Assembly: GCF_964355755.1 (NCBI RefSeq)
Contig: NC_092671.1
Span: 1,592,501 to 1,656,500, forward strand
Source of the DNA: Antedon mediterranea
Lineage: Eukaryota > Echinodermata > Crinoidea > Comatulida > Antedonidae
Direction: 5' to 3'
Length of the DNA stretch: 64,000 nucleotides
Shown: positions 1-12,491 of the stretch, piece after piece
How the letters are laid out: each line of letters opens with the position of its first letter
Numbering within the stretch: position 1 is the first letter of the stretch
The notes under the pieces: model-generated
Database searches by the model: none
Told to the model about the DNA's origin: nothing
Seen by the model: the letters and a program-made list of their open reading frames with translations, nothing else
Translations under genes and position numbers: made by a program

Positions 1-1390
1 AGATGGTCAAGTAACTTGTCAAAAAGTCCATTTGAGGTCACATAAAATGAGATAACTTAATCGTTTCAATATTGTTTGTAAATTGTGTAACTCATTAGGC
101 TGCACATAAGGCACAGTGTCCTGAGGATGTAAACCCAGCGGGAATTCTTACGTTTCATCGCGTGTGCCATTATGAATTTGACACTACTTGGTCGCAATCT
201 GTAGGCCTGCCATTACCACATTGAACTTGCACATGTCATCATACAAGAACACATTACACTATAGGCCTACATACAAAAAACGCTACATTTATCTTGGCCT
301 GTACATTTATATCTGTATATAGGCCTATTTATAGCATATGACCATTTTAGTTTGTGCTTTTTTTTTAAATGTTTGTGTATTGCGTTTTGGGAAAATGGCA
401 AAAGGCTTCCTACTTTCTAGGATTTTTATCAGATAATCTATAATCTATATTGTTTTGACAACTCTCGTAACATCACTCCGATTTTACCATATCCGCCTAG
501 CTGTATAGGGCCTAAATGTATAGGGCCTAGCTGTGAGGGCCTAATGTATATATTTTCATACTATTTCTCCCACTCCATGTAATGGTATTTTTTCAAAAAG
601 AAATGTAGATAGAGGTGTGTGCTTTTCATGCCATTTTGTCGTTGGCTTTGTGCTTTGTTTTTTATATTCGTATGTTTACATGAAGTGATGAAGTCTAATA
701 GGCCAACATAAATAAATAAACATCAAAAAATAGAGTTTGAGTTCCTCTATTATTTGACATGGTGACTTATTCACTCTGGCTTCTATGTTTTGACAAAAGC
801 TAGTACAATCACCTTTTTATTGTTGATAATGATAATTAATGGCGGTAATGGTGTTTAAATTGTTCATACCGTTGAGTGATTCGATCGTTAATTTTAGGAA
901 AGTTGAAAAGTGATGATTGTTGTTTCTGTCGCGACCCCATGACCATGCGACATGTCTTGGTGACAAATTGAGAATAATTGAATGATGCCTCCTCCTTACA
1001 TCTCCTCAGTCATTAACATTTTGGTGACAGTTATGTTAAATTGAGACTTAATAAGGTGGTGTGTAATGTCAACGCGACACTCCAACACACGATTTAGACC
1101 AATTTATCTGTTTTTGATGGTCTTTGGAGATAATGTCAAGATATGATAGAGATGTGAGATATAGGACACCCAGTTATTTCTGGCAGTGACCGTATTCTAG
1201 ATTATAGACTGTGTTTCTTCTTAATAGAGTAAAAAGATAAATATTTTGGCACATGTGGTACTTCATGCGTATAATTGAGCTCAGAAACATATTTTCCAGA
1301 CAAAAATTGAAACACCGAATGGTGGACTACTAAAAAGACAAATTCAATACAGACTTGGGGAAAATCCGATGTACCGTACAGGCCTTATTA
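1..1390. other. Intergenic, no gene seen
   Basis: No open frame with recognisable protein similarity or a consistent pair of splice sites was found. The stretch is AT-rich, with several TAGGCCTA words (near 264 and 320) and short poly-T runs. It ends at the TIR element that begins at 1391. Confidence 0.6.
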
Positions 1391-2650
1391 GGCCAAATAA
1401 AAAAACATACTTGTTAAGCGTCACCGCCCGCTCCTGATTATCCAGCCGCCTCTCTTTTTATTTTTTTTTTTTTTTTACCCATATATAACGGAAAGTTCAG
1501 CGGCCCGGCCCAGCTCCAGAGCAGGGCTCAAAATTCACGCTAGCAACTAGCATTTTGCTAGTAGATTCTTCATAATTGCTAGTTGAAAATTTCAAAAAAC
1601 TAGCAAATGTTTGCTAGGCTGGTGTAATTTTTGAAAAATACGTACTTCTTAGCTTAGCCACGCTAGCTAGCCACCGATCGCTCTTTGTCGACAACGGCAA
1701 TTTGGTGAAAACAATTGTTTCATTTACACGCCGCCGATTTACGTCAAGGAAACGCGAATAGCACCGCGAATCATGTAATGTGGTAAACAGCAGGCTTTTT
1801 CCCCAACACATTAAATCACGTGCATTTAGTACGTCGCTGAGGATTACATCATCAGTCACGTGATTACAGAATACACGATTATCAATTTAGGGATTTAACG
1901 AAATAAATATTTTGCCTACACAGTGGTCGAGGCGCGTTTTTTATAGGTTCGTAAATAGGAAACACCCCATACATAATGGGCTCTACCAATTTTGTTTACG
2001 ATGATCTCGCGCTCGAGATCGGCACACCACGAGGTCCTGTTGGGCGATGGGCCCGGCGATGCGTTTTCTTATGCCTGGTTTACCTGTGTGGAATAATTAC
2101 ACACACTTTTCGCATCACAACTTTAAATACTGATTTACACAGCAATTGGCAAAGGATTCATCAAAGAAGAATGAATACGTTGAATAAAAATTCACTTAAG
2201 AAATGCCGTAAGCTGTTTTCAAAATCAGCCCACTATTTAGTATTATTGAGACCAACATCATGCTTCTCGCGATAGGGAATTTCCTGGATAGATGAGTCGA
2301 GCGAGAGACGGCGGACGAGTGAGTGAGGCGGGGGTGGCAGCTTGGACGGATTAGCCTAGGGCCTACAATTTCGCTCGGTGGCAATTAAATTTAATGTTTT
2401 AATTACGTCTGGATATAAACAATACAAAACTCAATTTTGTCATCGGCAATAATATTTCATACATAGTCAATTTTGTTCTGTTTCGCATTTTAAAAGTTTG
2501 ACGTTTCGTCCTAAAAAAAAGTGGGCCAAAACGTCCATCGCACAAAATTATACCTCCATAAAAAGTAAAAAAAAAAAAAAAAAACCGTCCCCCCGCCCCT
2601 GAAAATTTATGAGGGTGTGACGCTTAACAAGTATTTTTTTTTATTTGGCC
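1391..2650. mobile_element. 1.26-kb TIR DNA transposon, PIF/Harbinger-like
   Basis: The left end reads GGCCAAATAAAAAAACATAC and continues TTGTTAAGCGTCAC. The right end is its reverse complement with few differences, so the inverted repeats are about 35 bp. Each end is flanked directly by TTA, matching the 3-bp TWA target duplication typical of PIF/Harbinger elements. Poly-T (about 1457-1476) and poly-A (about 2568-2584) runs mirror each other just inside the ends. Internal frames of 81 and 99 codons resemble no transposase I know, so the copy is probably non-autonomous. Superfamily assignment rests on the TSD only. Confidence 0.65.
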
Positions 2651-5600
2651 TTACTGTGCGACTCACGTGCATTTTGAAATCATCGGTGTTAAGGAATAGT
2701 ATATTTAATATACTGTCTATCTTATATTGTGGGCTATACTCACATTTTTGTTTAGATTTCATGTAAGAAGAATATATATGTTGTGTCTGATACATTTTCA
2801 TTGTTAATATATTATATTACTTTTATAGTCCAAAGACATTAAATATAGACTATGCTTACATATTGTTTTGATTTTGCTTAGATATTTCTCAGTTGATCTA
2901 GCTTTCAATGATTTGATGATAAAGTGTTTCTTCACCATTATACAACAATTTACTTTTATCACTCAATTTCTTATCTTGGCGTTCGACCTTATCAATAGGC
3001 GTATCTATGATGCTAGGCTCCTCCCATTCAACTGTGGGCGTATCTTACTTACCACACTACATAACCGACGTGAATGACATACGTCTTGTTTTGATTGACA
3101 GCTGCCTGTCATAGATGAAGGTGTGAACAATACCTCATTTTGCTTTTGTTCTTTTGTGAAAGCATTACAAAATAATGATTTCCTTTTTAGTGAAATACTT
3201 GACGAAGTTTTCAAAAATTGGAAATTAACCTTTTTAATTTGCGATAAACCTTATTAACCAGACCTCTGTTATCGTCAAATTGATAAAACTTTTTGAAAAA
3301 AAAATGGATCCCACAGACAAAAAGAAGGAATCTTTTGTTTGTAAAATTATGAAAGTGTTAATTTTTGTTTCTGGAATGTTCTACACAAAATATACGTATT
3401 GATTTGCACAGTAGGCCTATATCGAATAAATATGTGATAATATAGTGCAGTTTAATTATATTTATTTACACGAGAAAAATACATATGAAGTTGCATAAAT
3501 CATGAATATATTACTTTAACACAGTTATTGACAAAAAACAATTAGTTCAATTTAAAATGTCTTACTGTAAGTGCATGTGTTGGACCATTTCATGTTCGTT
3601 AGACTCTTATATTTTTTTGGGCCACTGTGGACCTGGTGGATACGTTTATTCCTTAGACTCCATAGTGTTTCAATTAGGCATACTTACATCATGGACCTAC
3701 AGGTCCATGCTTACATTATAAAGCATTCTGCATGACTAGGGAGTCATGGAGCTCTAGTGTCTCTTTGAAAGTCCCAGACTTAAGAAATAAATAGATAAAA
3801 TGATCATATAAACATCTCTATGAACCAATATTTTCAGATTATACAGTATTACTGTATCCGTTACGATTTGGATAAATGATATGAAACGCTGATATAAACC
3901 TGTGTCCTATATCGCTAATTTTTTTAAAGGGTATATCCGATTTACCACACCACCACAAATTCACCACACTACCACACCTGAACATAAGGTATTACAAATA
4001 GTATGCACTATGCGACTACTGAAAGCTTTTAGATTTGACAGCAAGAATCCGTTTTTGATGAGATATTAGACATGTCTTGTCTTTGAATAAACAAACAAAT
4101 GCCATCATGTAAGCGGAGGTGTGTTAGAGGGCGGTGTGTCGATGACAGGTGATGATGGGCATGTGCTAGTGACGGTGAGGAAGAGTTTGGACATCTGACC
4201 GATTTAACCACTCCTTAGAGACAGAATCAATTTTAAAAGGAAGTGATAGGCCTGATGTTGTTTGATTCTGTACATTTTCGTGCTGCTGTATAATAGATTT
4301 ACTAATCCTATATTGGTAAACACATCTTTAATATTGGTGGGTGATAACACCACCTTTCAATGGTCAGCCCTTGACCGGATGTTCCATTGAAACGTACAGT
4401 TCACGTTGATGCAGTCCGCGAGATTGTGACACGCGTGTAATACATGGTACGCGTGTAATACGTAGCAGCCCAAAGAGTATTATCATCATAATACGCTTTT
4501 TATACCATATATAGAAACTGGCATCAATTTTAATAACTGCGTTCTTATTTTTCCTCAAACACTAACTAATAATTCTGTCGTATAATAACCAATTATAATG
4601 TGATAAGATTAATTATCATTATCATTAATACTGATTATGACACCGACATTAATATCACCGTGTCGATACCATTCAACAGGTGGGGGAGTTCAAGTTTGTA
4701 AGGTGATGAAGCTGTGCTTGTATTGACATGTAAATATGACCCACACACGTCTTTCTCCGGGGATTTAGACTCGTTGACATTTCGTGCAATTTAATCCGTA
4801 CACTCGCAGTCGACAAACACCTAAAATCCACATATCCTGATTGGATTTCATCTACTTTCAAAAAGAACCCCTTTAAAATTAAAGCGTAATAAACGTTTAT
4901 TAGTGATTTTGATGAGAGCGTATGCGCGTCTATGCGGCGCGTTATGTGGATGGGTGACGTGAAAGCAAGAATTGTCGTTGATGTAAGGGGATCATCTTGT
5001 GACCCCCTTATGCTACCACAATATATTAGTTGTAGGCCCTATTCGAGTCGTCGGAAATGTATCAGAGAGTTATGCCTCATGTGCCGTATAGTTTATCCAG
5101 GATATTCATAGGGCATTTTTTAACGTTAAACATAGACATTAGTAATCAAAGGCGCGTATATTATCGACAATCTCGCGCAGGAACTATAAACGCGTTGCAT
5201 GAATATACTTAAACATAAACTTTAACAGCCATCAGGCGAAATATTGTCCGGATGCCCATTCACCTCACTGACCATTCAAATCGCCTTAGGCTAGCGTAAT
5301 GGACGGTTTAAGCTGTTTATTATGTGCTAAACGTCCGTTGAATACCTGATCGCGTCAGTTTTTGTGCGATATTTACCCAATTGAACTTGTAATGCAAACA
5401 TATTGACATTTTCTACACATGTCTCTCATCATCATCTCGCTACCGGCATACTGAATTGAATGTGTTTAGAATATACAAAGAAACATTCAGATTGTCCATG
5501 TTTATTATAAACTGTTCGTTTTGATAAATTTACTCGGTTCGGCATTTGTGGACTTTTCATATTATATTGATGTTTATTCAAATTCAACATAATTACATAG

Positions 5601-5905
5601 CTGAAAAAATGCTGAATTGAGTTCTAATTTACATGAGGTAAAAACATCAAAGGTAAAAAAAGTACAACAAATATAAAAATACTAATTCATAACAATATAT
5701 ACATATAGGCCTATAATGCCAAAAACGCGACAGTAAACGATATCAAGAACGTATACATTTTTCCGGTTGAATAATACAATGATATGATTTTATTAGACAT
5801 TTTTCGTAAATATCATTGCTTTTTCTGAATCAATAAAATACGGTACTCATAGGTCCTACTTAGGTCAGGTTGAAAACATGTTTAATAATTTGATAATGTA
5901 CCGTA
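2651..5905. other. Intergenic, no gene seen
   Basis: No supportable gene. A near-palindrome TGACAGCTGCCTGTCA lies at 3096-3111 and contains an E-box (CAGCTG) between two inverted TGACAG motifs. Otherwise the stretch is AT-rich unique-looking sequence upstream of the Frizzled gene. Confidence 0.5.
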
Positions 5906-5989
5906 ATGTCTAAAAACGCCGCCCATAGGACGCTGAGAACCATTGGGAACGTCCAATTAGTCGTTAAGAAGGAAGTTCATGAAACAAAA

Positions 5990-6140
5990 ATTGCGGGGTA
6001 CTTAGTCGACACTGTGAGGGGGTCGGATTTAGTCAAATTCCGGGGGTTTTTTATTAAAAGGGAGAGATTTTGGTCAAAGGTGGCACATATTCCGGAGTAT
6101 TTAGTCGACACCATAAGGGGGTCTATTTTAGTGAAATGAA
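5990..6140. repeat. Degenerate direct repeat, 97-bp period, two copies
   Basis: The segment around 5997 (tacttagtcgacac, then gagggggtc) recurs at about 6094 (tatttagtcgacac, then aagggggtc) with a few changes. The 77-codon frame over this region simply reads both copies and gives two similar peptide halves, so I treat it as a repeat and not as a gene. Confidence 0.55.
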
Positions 6141-7914
6141 ACTAACGAAGCTTTTACTAGAGTGTGATAATTCCAGAAATGAGTTGTTTCGTGACTATTC
6201 AATACTTTCTCTATTGTTTGTACATTGTAAAAAAAGACTGTGACGACACACTGTGAGATTGACTGGTCCTTATTTACACATGAATGACTGATAGGCATGA
6301 TGTGTCCTAATCCATATAAGGGCATTCGTTCTGAATAACTGTTTTCTATATGCAGTTACTAAGTATACTGAATGTTATATTGTTACAGAATTCAGGAATA
6401 TACCATATAATAATATAGGCCTATGTGATTAATTTAGTCAAGCTTGTTCCGGACAGAGACAAGACGAATCGACCATTACAGTTCCAATAATAACGATGTA
6501 ATACTGAGCTAACACGCATGCTCATATTAATCGTTTAAATTATACCGTCGCCTTCATCTTCTGTTCTGTTACAAAAGTTTTCTATCATATTGATTCCGAT
6601 CGACATTTTTTCTTCGTGTTGTAGCGAAAATGTCTTGAGCTCTGGTCGAACCTTGATTTTAGCATGTCTGTATAGGTTAACTATTCCAGAATTAAACACA
6701 AAACCTGTACTGCATTTGATTGACTTTTTGATTCTCTGTTTATTAAAACCAAATTCAAGAGTGGATTAAAATCCCATTCCTCAGCACGTCAAGCAATTCC
6801 CATAATGTAAATACTCGCTGAGATAGCGGCAAAAAGTTGAATACTGCATACAGCGCAGGAACCCAGTGGACGAATTTCAGTCACTAACTTAATTATCGTT
6901 TCCAATCTTTTTACATAAACTATTAGTAATACTTAAATACGAATAAAATCAAACCAAGGAGTTGTTTATTTAGAATGGTTACATTTAACCAGAATCTGGA
7001 AGACAATGGGATCCCTTTTTTTTTTCCTCGATCCAATTTTTGGTCTAGTTTATAATAATACGTAGCATTCAAATTATCTTTCAGGGGACAATTATAAATA
7101 TAAACAAAATATATTACAGATACATTATTGATAGTCCAAAGTACTTGCAGCAGTTTTTCAGAATATTATACGCATAGATATATTTTTATCTGTGAAGACA
7201 TTTTCTACGGTTATGTAATGAAGAATCATTAGAATAAATGAAGGCTAACGTACTTACTTTCTAATTAAGACCTAATTGGGCACTTTAAGTGCAAAATGAT
7301 TTAACAACCCAAGCGTGCTACTTACAATAATGACTCAACGTAGTTATTTAGACCATGATTTATATTTCTATTCGAAGTAGAACCTTGTCTTTAGTTTATT
7401 TCACTTACAGGCCTAAATTGAGACTTTTAAATTGGAATAGATATTTATAAAAGTTTGTGAGACATCATAGACCCCTTTACAAGTTGCATCAGTTTTGGCA
7501 CAAAATAAAATATTACTTTTATTTTTACGACATTAATATAATATTGTTGTTTTTACATGACCCAACTTGACCTACGAATAATACAAGATGTGGAACATTC
7601 TGCAGAGATTAAACATTTACAACTTTAACAAAGTACGTACTCTTGGTCTTGCAAACTTAGCATAAACATATCAAACAAAATGAATGCTTAATTAGAGTCC
7701 GTTTGCTTCGTTAAAACTCAATAACGTAAATGGGTACTTAGTACCGTAAGTTTACAATACGTTTTGTGTATACTTAAAATAATTATTTTACCTTTCATTT
7801 GACAAGTTTAAGGAGGACACAAGATGGTTTAGTAAATTAAGATAATTCGAACCGATTCACTTTTTTTAAGTTTCCTAATGTTTATATTATCAATGTATAA
7901 CTGTATATTGTTAT
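6141..7914. other. Intergenic, no gene seen
   Basis: AT-rich sequence without a convincing coding frame, RNA gene or repeat array. Confidence 0.5.
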
Positions 7915-8385
7915 AGCCTTAAATGCGTCAACATTCAATTTAAAAACGTTATTTATAAACGCGTTTTTAATTTTAACGAAACATCCGCACTAATGCCTGT
8001 CATTTACAATTTTATATTTTAGAGTTTAAATCGTCTTGATTTTATGAGAATAAAAAATGAAAGTATCGTATATGTGTATATAGGCCTACCTCTCGTTTTA
8101 AAGCCAATACGAATGTTATAATGTAGCCTAGGCCTAGGCCTATATTGCTAGGCTTTAATGCGTCAGTAATCATTTTAAAAACGTTTTTTATAAACTGTTT
8201 TAAATTTTAATTAAACATTACAATTTTATATTTTGGAGTTGAAATTGTTTGATTGAATTTGTTGACAATAAAAAGAAATTAAACATCGTATGTGAATTTT
8301 ATAATGTATTTGTTTTGGCCTAGGTTTTAATGTCAACAATCAAGTTTTAAACGTTATAAACGCGTTTTTTAAATTCAGACCATAG
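7915..8385 (+). repeat. Three degenerate tandem copies of an AT-rich unit
   Basis: A block reading gcctTAAATGCGTCAA followed by AAAAACGTT and TATAAACGCG starts near 7916. It returns near 8151 (TTTAATGCGTCAGTAATC, then AAAAACGTTTTT) and again, shorter, near 8325 (TTTTAATGTCAACAATC, then AAACGTTATAAACGCG). Spacing is about 235 and then 174 bp. TAGGCCTA words sit at the copy junctions. Nature unknown; it may be an old satellite or the ends of a decayed element. Confidence 0.5.
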
Positions 8386-9959
8386 CCTGGCCGTTCTATA
8401 CAAAGAATAAGTAGAAGATTCAAATATATTGAACAGTTTTGTAAATTAGACGTTATAACATTTTATAACTGCAATCACCGACCAAGGTTAAGAAAGATTG
8501 TAGCTTTATAATTGAAATATCATTAACAGGTCATTTCCATTCAATCTGTTATCCTTGGATTGAAAATAGAAGCTTCTTGAAATGTTCAACATTCGACAAT
8601 TCCAGTTCACACTAAAAGGTGTGAAACGGGGAACAATGATGATGGCCTGGGTGTACAATACCCGAATTAATGACGTGTGAAAGGGTTCATGACACATTGT
8701 CTTATTTCATAGAGTATTGTAGTAAATAGATTCCATTAAGCCAACTGACAAGTCGATGGCAATTTTAATTTGGAATTAATTAAGTGTCTGTTTTGTCAAT
8801 CATAATAATGCCCAACATGTACGTTCATTAACAAGATTTCTTGGTACTAAAATAGTATTAAAATTTGATTTCATAATTTAAAATTACAAAACAGCGGAAG
8901 GGTACAACAGCTAAAAATACATTAGGCCTATATACTGGCCTAGTATTAGGTCAGTTTTATGATTGAAAATATACATAGGTGGAATATACCAGAATAAGAC
9001 TGTACTTATAGACACAAATATTACGGATCTTTTAAACTTATGCATTCACGCCGTATGCCCCTATTTTAAACTTTTTTTCTATTTAATAGGCCTAATATAA
9101 ATGTTTCAATATTTTATTTGATGACATGGTTGCCTTCATTATATTCATAGCATAATACGAAGTTTAAAGTAATTGTTTTTCCTCAACTTTCACGATCGGT
9201 TAAAAAAAACTTTGTGTAGGCAGGTCATGAGAAAAGAAAACAAAACTTACCCCACTACAGACTAGAAGTCTGTAAAAGAACTATCAACTTACAATTATTC
9301 ATTAAAACATGCTTAGTGAGGATTTCATAATTTAGATAAAAACCACTTGAGTAAAGATTTGATAGTCAGTTTGGTAGTTTAATTTAGTTTAGATATAATG
9401 GGTAGTTTAGGTGGTACCCACAGTAAACAAAGGGATACACAGAGTAAAGGCGTTTCAAGTAATACATACTGTTTGGAATGAAACCCAACCAACGACTTTC
9501 AACAATATCATTAACTTTTGTTGGTTATTAAAGATGGTTTGTCATTGACTTGGGAGAATTTACTAATGGACTGTTACCCTATGTGGTCTAGGTTCACTTT
9601 ACGTGGTATATATAGGTATGTTTGATTTACTTAGCCGATGTACATTTGCCCCGGTTTCTGTTGAAATCCAGAGAATGTAAATATACTTAAGTAATGCTTT
9701 TCGAAGACGGTAGCTGTTGTTGATAATGAAGAAAAGAGAAATCCAAACTATGTCAATATAGAATGTATAGTTTAGTAAAAGGAGTTTTTTTGCTAACACC
9801 CGTTTAACAATAGTTCATGATTAGAAAGTTGAAGCAACAACACAGCCAGTCAAACAAAAGAAATCCACAAAGACGCATTGTACGAACGCGCTTACAAATT
9901 GTCTTCACAAATCCTTTTCATAAAACTTTTTTTCAAAGAAAGGGAGTTGAATAAAAAAC
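8386..9959. other. Intergenic, no gene seen
   Basis: AT-rich, with TAGGCCTA words near 8926 and 9089. No coding frame or array is supportable here. Confidence 0.5.
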
Positions 9960-9965
9960 CAAATC

Positions 9966-10100
9966 ACACGATTGGCTGAGAGTAGATTTATGTGACGTCA
10001 CGTCCAACCGTTACGCTAATTGGGGGATCTATTACATGATTGACAGATTACGTCATTTGTCAATAGACATAATGAGCTGACACATAAATGACAGGCTGGC
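9966..10100 (+). promoter_or_regulatory. Probable upstream control region of the Frizzled gene
   Basis: About 470 to 600 bp before the Frizzled start lies a cluster of recognisable motifs. There is an inverted CCAAT box (ATTGG, 9971-9975), a perfect CRE/ATF palindrome TGACGTCA (9993-10000), and a run of TGACAG-type half sites: TGACAG at 10041 and 10089, TGACAC at 10078, and TTGTCA near 10058. TGACAG is the Meis/Prep/TGIF recognition core. The motifs are visible; function and transcription start are inferred. Confidence 0.4.
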
Positions 10101-10569
10101 TTTAGCACCTTGGTGTGATGTGAATTGCTATAGGCCGTCAAACCCACCACACTCGTGCATTATCGAGTTGTTAGCGAAGGAGGAAACACACACTATCTAG
10201 AACCTCCTCTTTGTACAGCCTCCAGCAATTATTAGACATCCGGAAGTTTATATAGTAATATTGGAATCTTGTAACCAGCAGAATACGTCTATTACTTGAT
10301 AACCCAAACCGGACAGGATATTATAATGGTTTTTGAAACCCTGTGCTAAGTTTGATAAAGTCTAAACTAAGTTGAAGATCCGTTCAGGCGAATTTGATTG
10401 GTAGCAGGTATAACGGTTCATCTTGCAAGAAGGTTAGCAAGCATACTGTGTTATTTGTTCTATATTGGTAGCTCAGTGTGTTTCTGTTTGGACTGTTTGC
10501 TGAAGTGCGCCTGATCATACAAACACTTGGTTCTTATACACTTTACCACGTTCATTTCATTGCTGAAAC

Positions 10570-12210
10570 ATGGCGTTCATCGTATATGCTGTTTCTATAA
10601 TTCTGGGAATTTTATTTACACCGTGCTTATCGGTTCGTGAACCTAGATGTGAAGAGATCACCATTCCTATGTGCAGAGGGATTGGGTACAACATGACTTA
10701 CATGCCGAACCAGTTTAACCATGATTCGCAAGAGGAAGCTGGTATGGAAGTTCACCAATTCTGGCCTCTCGTTGAGATCAAATGCTCTCCAGATTTGAAG
10801 TTCTTCCTTTGCAGCATGTACACACCAATTTGTGTAACAAACTATCGTAAACCGTTACCAGCTTGTCGAAGTGTGTGTGAACGAGCCAAATCTGGATGTG
10901 CGCCACTTATGAGACAGTATGGGTTTGCTTGGCCCGAAAGAATGCGATGTGAAGATTTACCTGTATATGGTGGCGACCAACTTTGCATGGATTTTAATAC
11001 CAGTGAAACCAGCACAACACAACCTACAGGTATTGTACAACCAACGAAACCAACCAAACCTTGGATTAAACCTGATATTTATCGTACAATTAAACCAAAA
11101 ACCGAATGTACTTGTTCATGTCGTGCACCAATGGTACAAATACCAGAAATTAGTTCATACTACAACCAAGTTACCACTGGTGGTGTACCGAACTGTGGTA
11201 CACCGTGTCGTGGTGCGTTTTTCTCAGAAGACGAAAAAACTTTTGCTTCATTTTGGATTGGTCTTTGGTCAATCTTATGCTGCATATCGACATTTATAAC
11301 AATTCTTACTTATTGTATTGACTCGGAACGATTCAAGTATCCAGAAAGACCTATTATATTTCTAAGCGGTTGTTATCTATTTGTATCAATTGGGTACATC
11401 ATCCGTTTGGTTGCAGGCCACGAAGCTATAGCCTGTGACGGAGCAACCGTTCGTTACGACACCACCGGACCGGCCATGTGTACCTTGGTATTCTTGCTCA
11501 TCTATTTCTTCGGAATGGCTAGTTCTCTTTGGTGGGTTATCCTGTCCTTTACATGGTTTTTAGCTGCAGGTTTAAAATGGGGAAGTGAAGCTATCGCAAG
11601 TTATTCTCAATTCTTTCATCTTGCTGTTTGGCTGATTCCAAGTGTAAAGACAATTGCAGTTCTGGCAACCAGTTCAATTGATGGAGATTCAATTACTGGA
11701 ATATGTTACGTCGGAAACCAAAACATGGACAATTTACGAGGATTTGTTCTCATTCCACTCATTGTATATCTACTCGTCGGATCTTTCTTTTTACTGGCTG
11801 GATTCGTATCATTATTCCGAATCAGACACGTTATCAAACAAGGTGGTACAAAAACTGATAAACTCGAAAAACTGATGATCCGAATTGGCGTCTTTACAGT
11901 TTTATACACGGTGCCAGCAACAATTGTTGTAGCCTGTTACTTCTACGAACAACATTCTCACGATAAATGGAACACTAGTTATAATTGTCAATCTTGTAAA
12001 TTAACGAACAATATTGCACCTGATTATTCAGTATTTATGTTAAAATATTTCATGTGCCTTGTGGTTGGTATCACATCAGGTTTTTGGATTTGGTCGAGTA
12101 AAACTTTAGATTCTTGGAGGAAGTTTTATGAAAGACTTTGTGGCTATGAGTCTAGACCTGTTGTTAGTGGACCCGTAAATACCAAAGCACTGTCCTTAGC
12201 TCATGTTTAA
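10570..12210 (+). CDS. fz5/8: Frizzled receptor, Fz5/8 subfamily, single exon
   Basis: Seven-pass plasma-membrane receptor that binds Wnt ligands through its cysteine-rich domain and signals through Dishevelled. The 546-residue frame has a signal peptide (about 1-22) and a Frizzled CRD (about 25-142) with all ten cysteines (27, 35, 72, 81, 88, 99, 103, 110, 127, 139) and an N-glycosylation site at N41. A Pro/Thr-rich linker follows, then a second Cys cluster (180-213) and seven hydrophobic helices (about 226-505). The Dishevelled-binding KTxxxW motif is KTLDSW at 511-516. CRD wording such as MPNQFNHD, VHQFWPLVEI and MRQYGFAWPERM matches Fz5/8 and differs clearly from Fz1/2/7. The tail ends LAHV, close to the LSHV end of human FZD5, but with Ala in place of Ser at position -2. 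Length is slightly under human FZD5 (585), mostly in the tail. The start AAACATGG is a strong Kozak context, and the intronless structure is usual for FZD5 and FZD8. Confidence 0.97.
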   Translation: MAFIVYAVSIILGILFTPCLSVREPRCEEITIPMCRGIGYNMTYMPNQFNHDSQEEAGMEVHQFWPLVEIKCSPDLKFFLCSMYTPICVTNYRKPLPACRSVCERAKSGCAPLMRQYGFAWPERMRCEDLPVYGGDQLCMDFNTSETSTTQPTGIVQPTKPTKPWIKPDIYRTIKPKTECTCSCRAPMVQIPEISSYYNQVTTGGVPNCGTPCRGAFFSEDEKTFASFWIGLWSILCCISTFITILTYCIDSERFKYPERPIIFLSGCYLFVSIGYIIRLVAGHEAIACDGATVRYDTTGPAMCTLVFLLIYFFGMASSLWWVILSFTWFLAAGLKWGSEAIASYSQFFHLAVWLIPSVKTIAVLATSSIDGDSITGICYVGNQNMDNLRGFVLIPLIVYLLVGSFFLLAGFVSLFRIRHVIKQGGTKTDKLEKLMIRIGVFTVLYTVPATIVVACYFYEQHSHDKWNTSYNCQSCKLTNNIAPDYSVFMLKYFMCLVVGITSGFWIWSSKTLDSWRKFYERLCGYESRPVVSGPVNTKALSLAHV

Positions 12211-12491
12211 CAATATTATTTTAATATATATATTTTTTAATTGCAAATTTAGATTTTTAACTTTGTATTAAGTTAGAGTTGATGTTTCAATACTCAAATA
12301 TTCTTATTAAATTCAGCAAAATGTATTTTATGTCGGTATACGACTTTAAAGAAAAAGAAAAGTTAATTAGGCCCTATATTAAGTTAAACATTATGACTAT
12401 GTTTATGATCATTTTAAGATTTTCATATTTTTCAACACCCTAAAATATATAATTCCATATAATTGAAATATATATCGTGTTCTATCTAAAT

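Noticed and set aside
10570-12210. Frizzled as an Fz1/2/7 orthologue, expected from synteny with CDK14/15
   Set aside because: CRD and transmembrane wording (MPNQFNHD, HQFWPLVEI, ICYVGNQN) and the HV end are those of Fz5/8.
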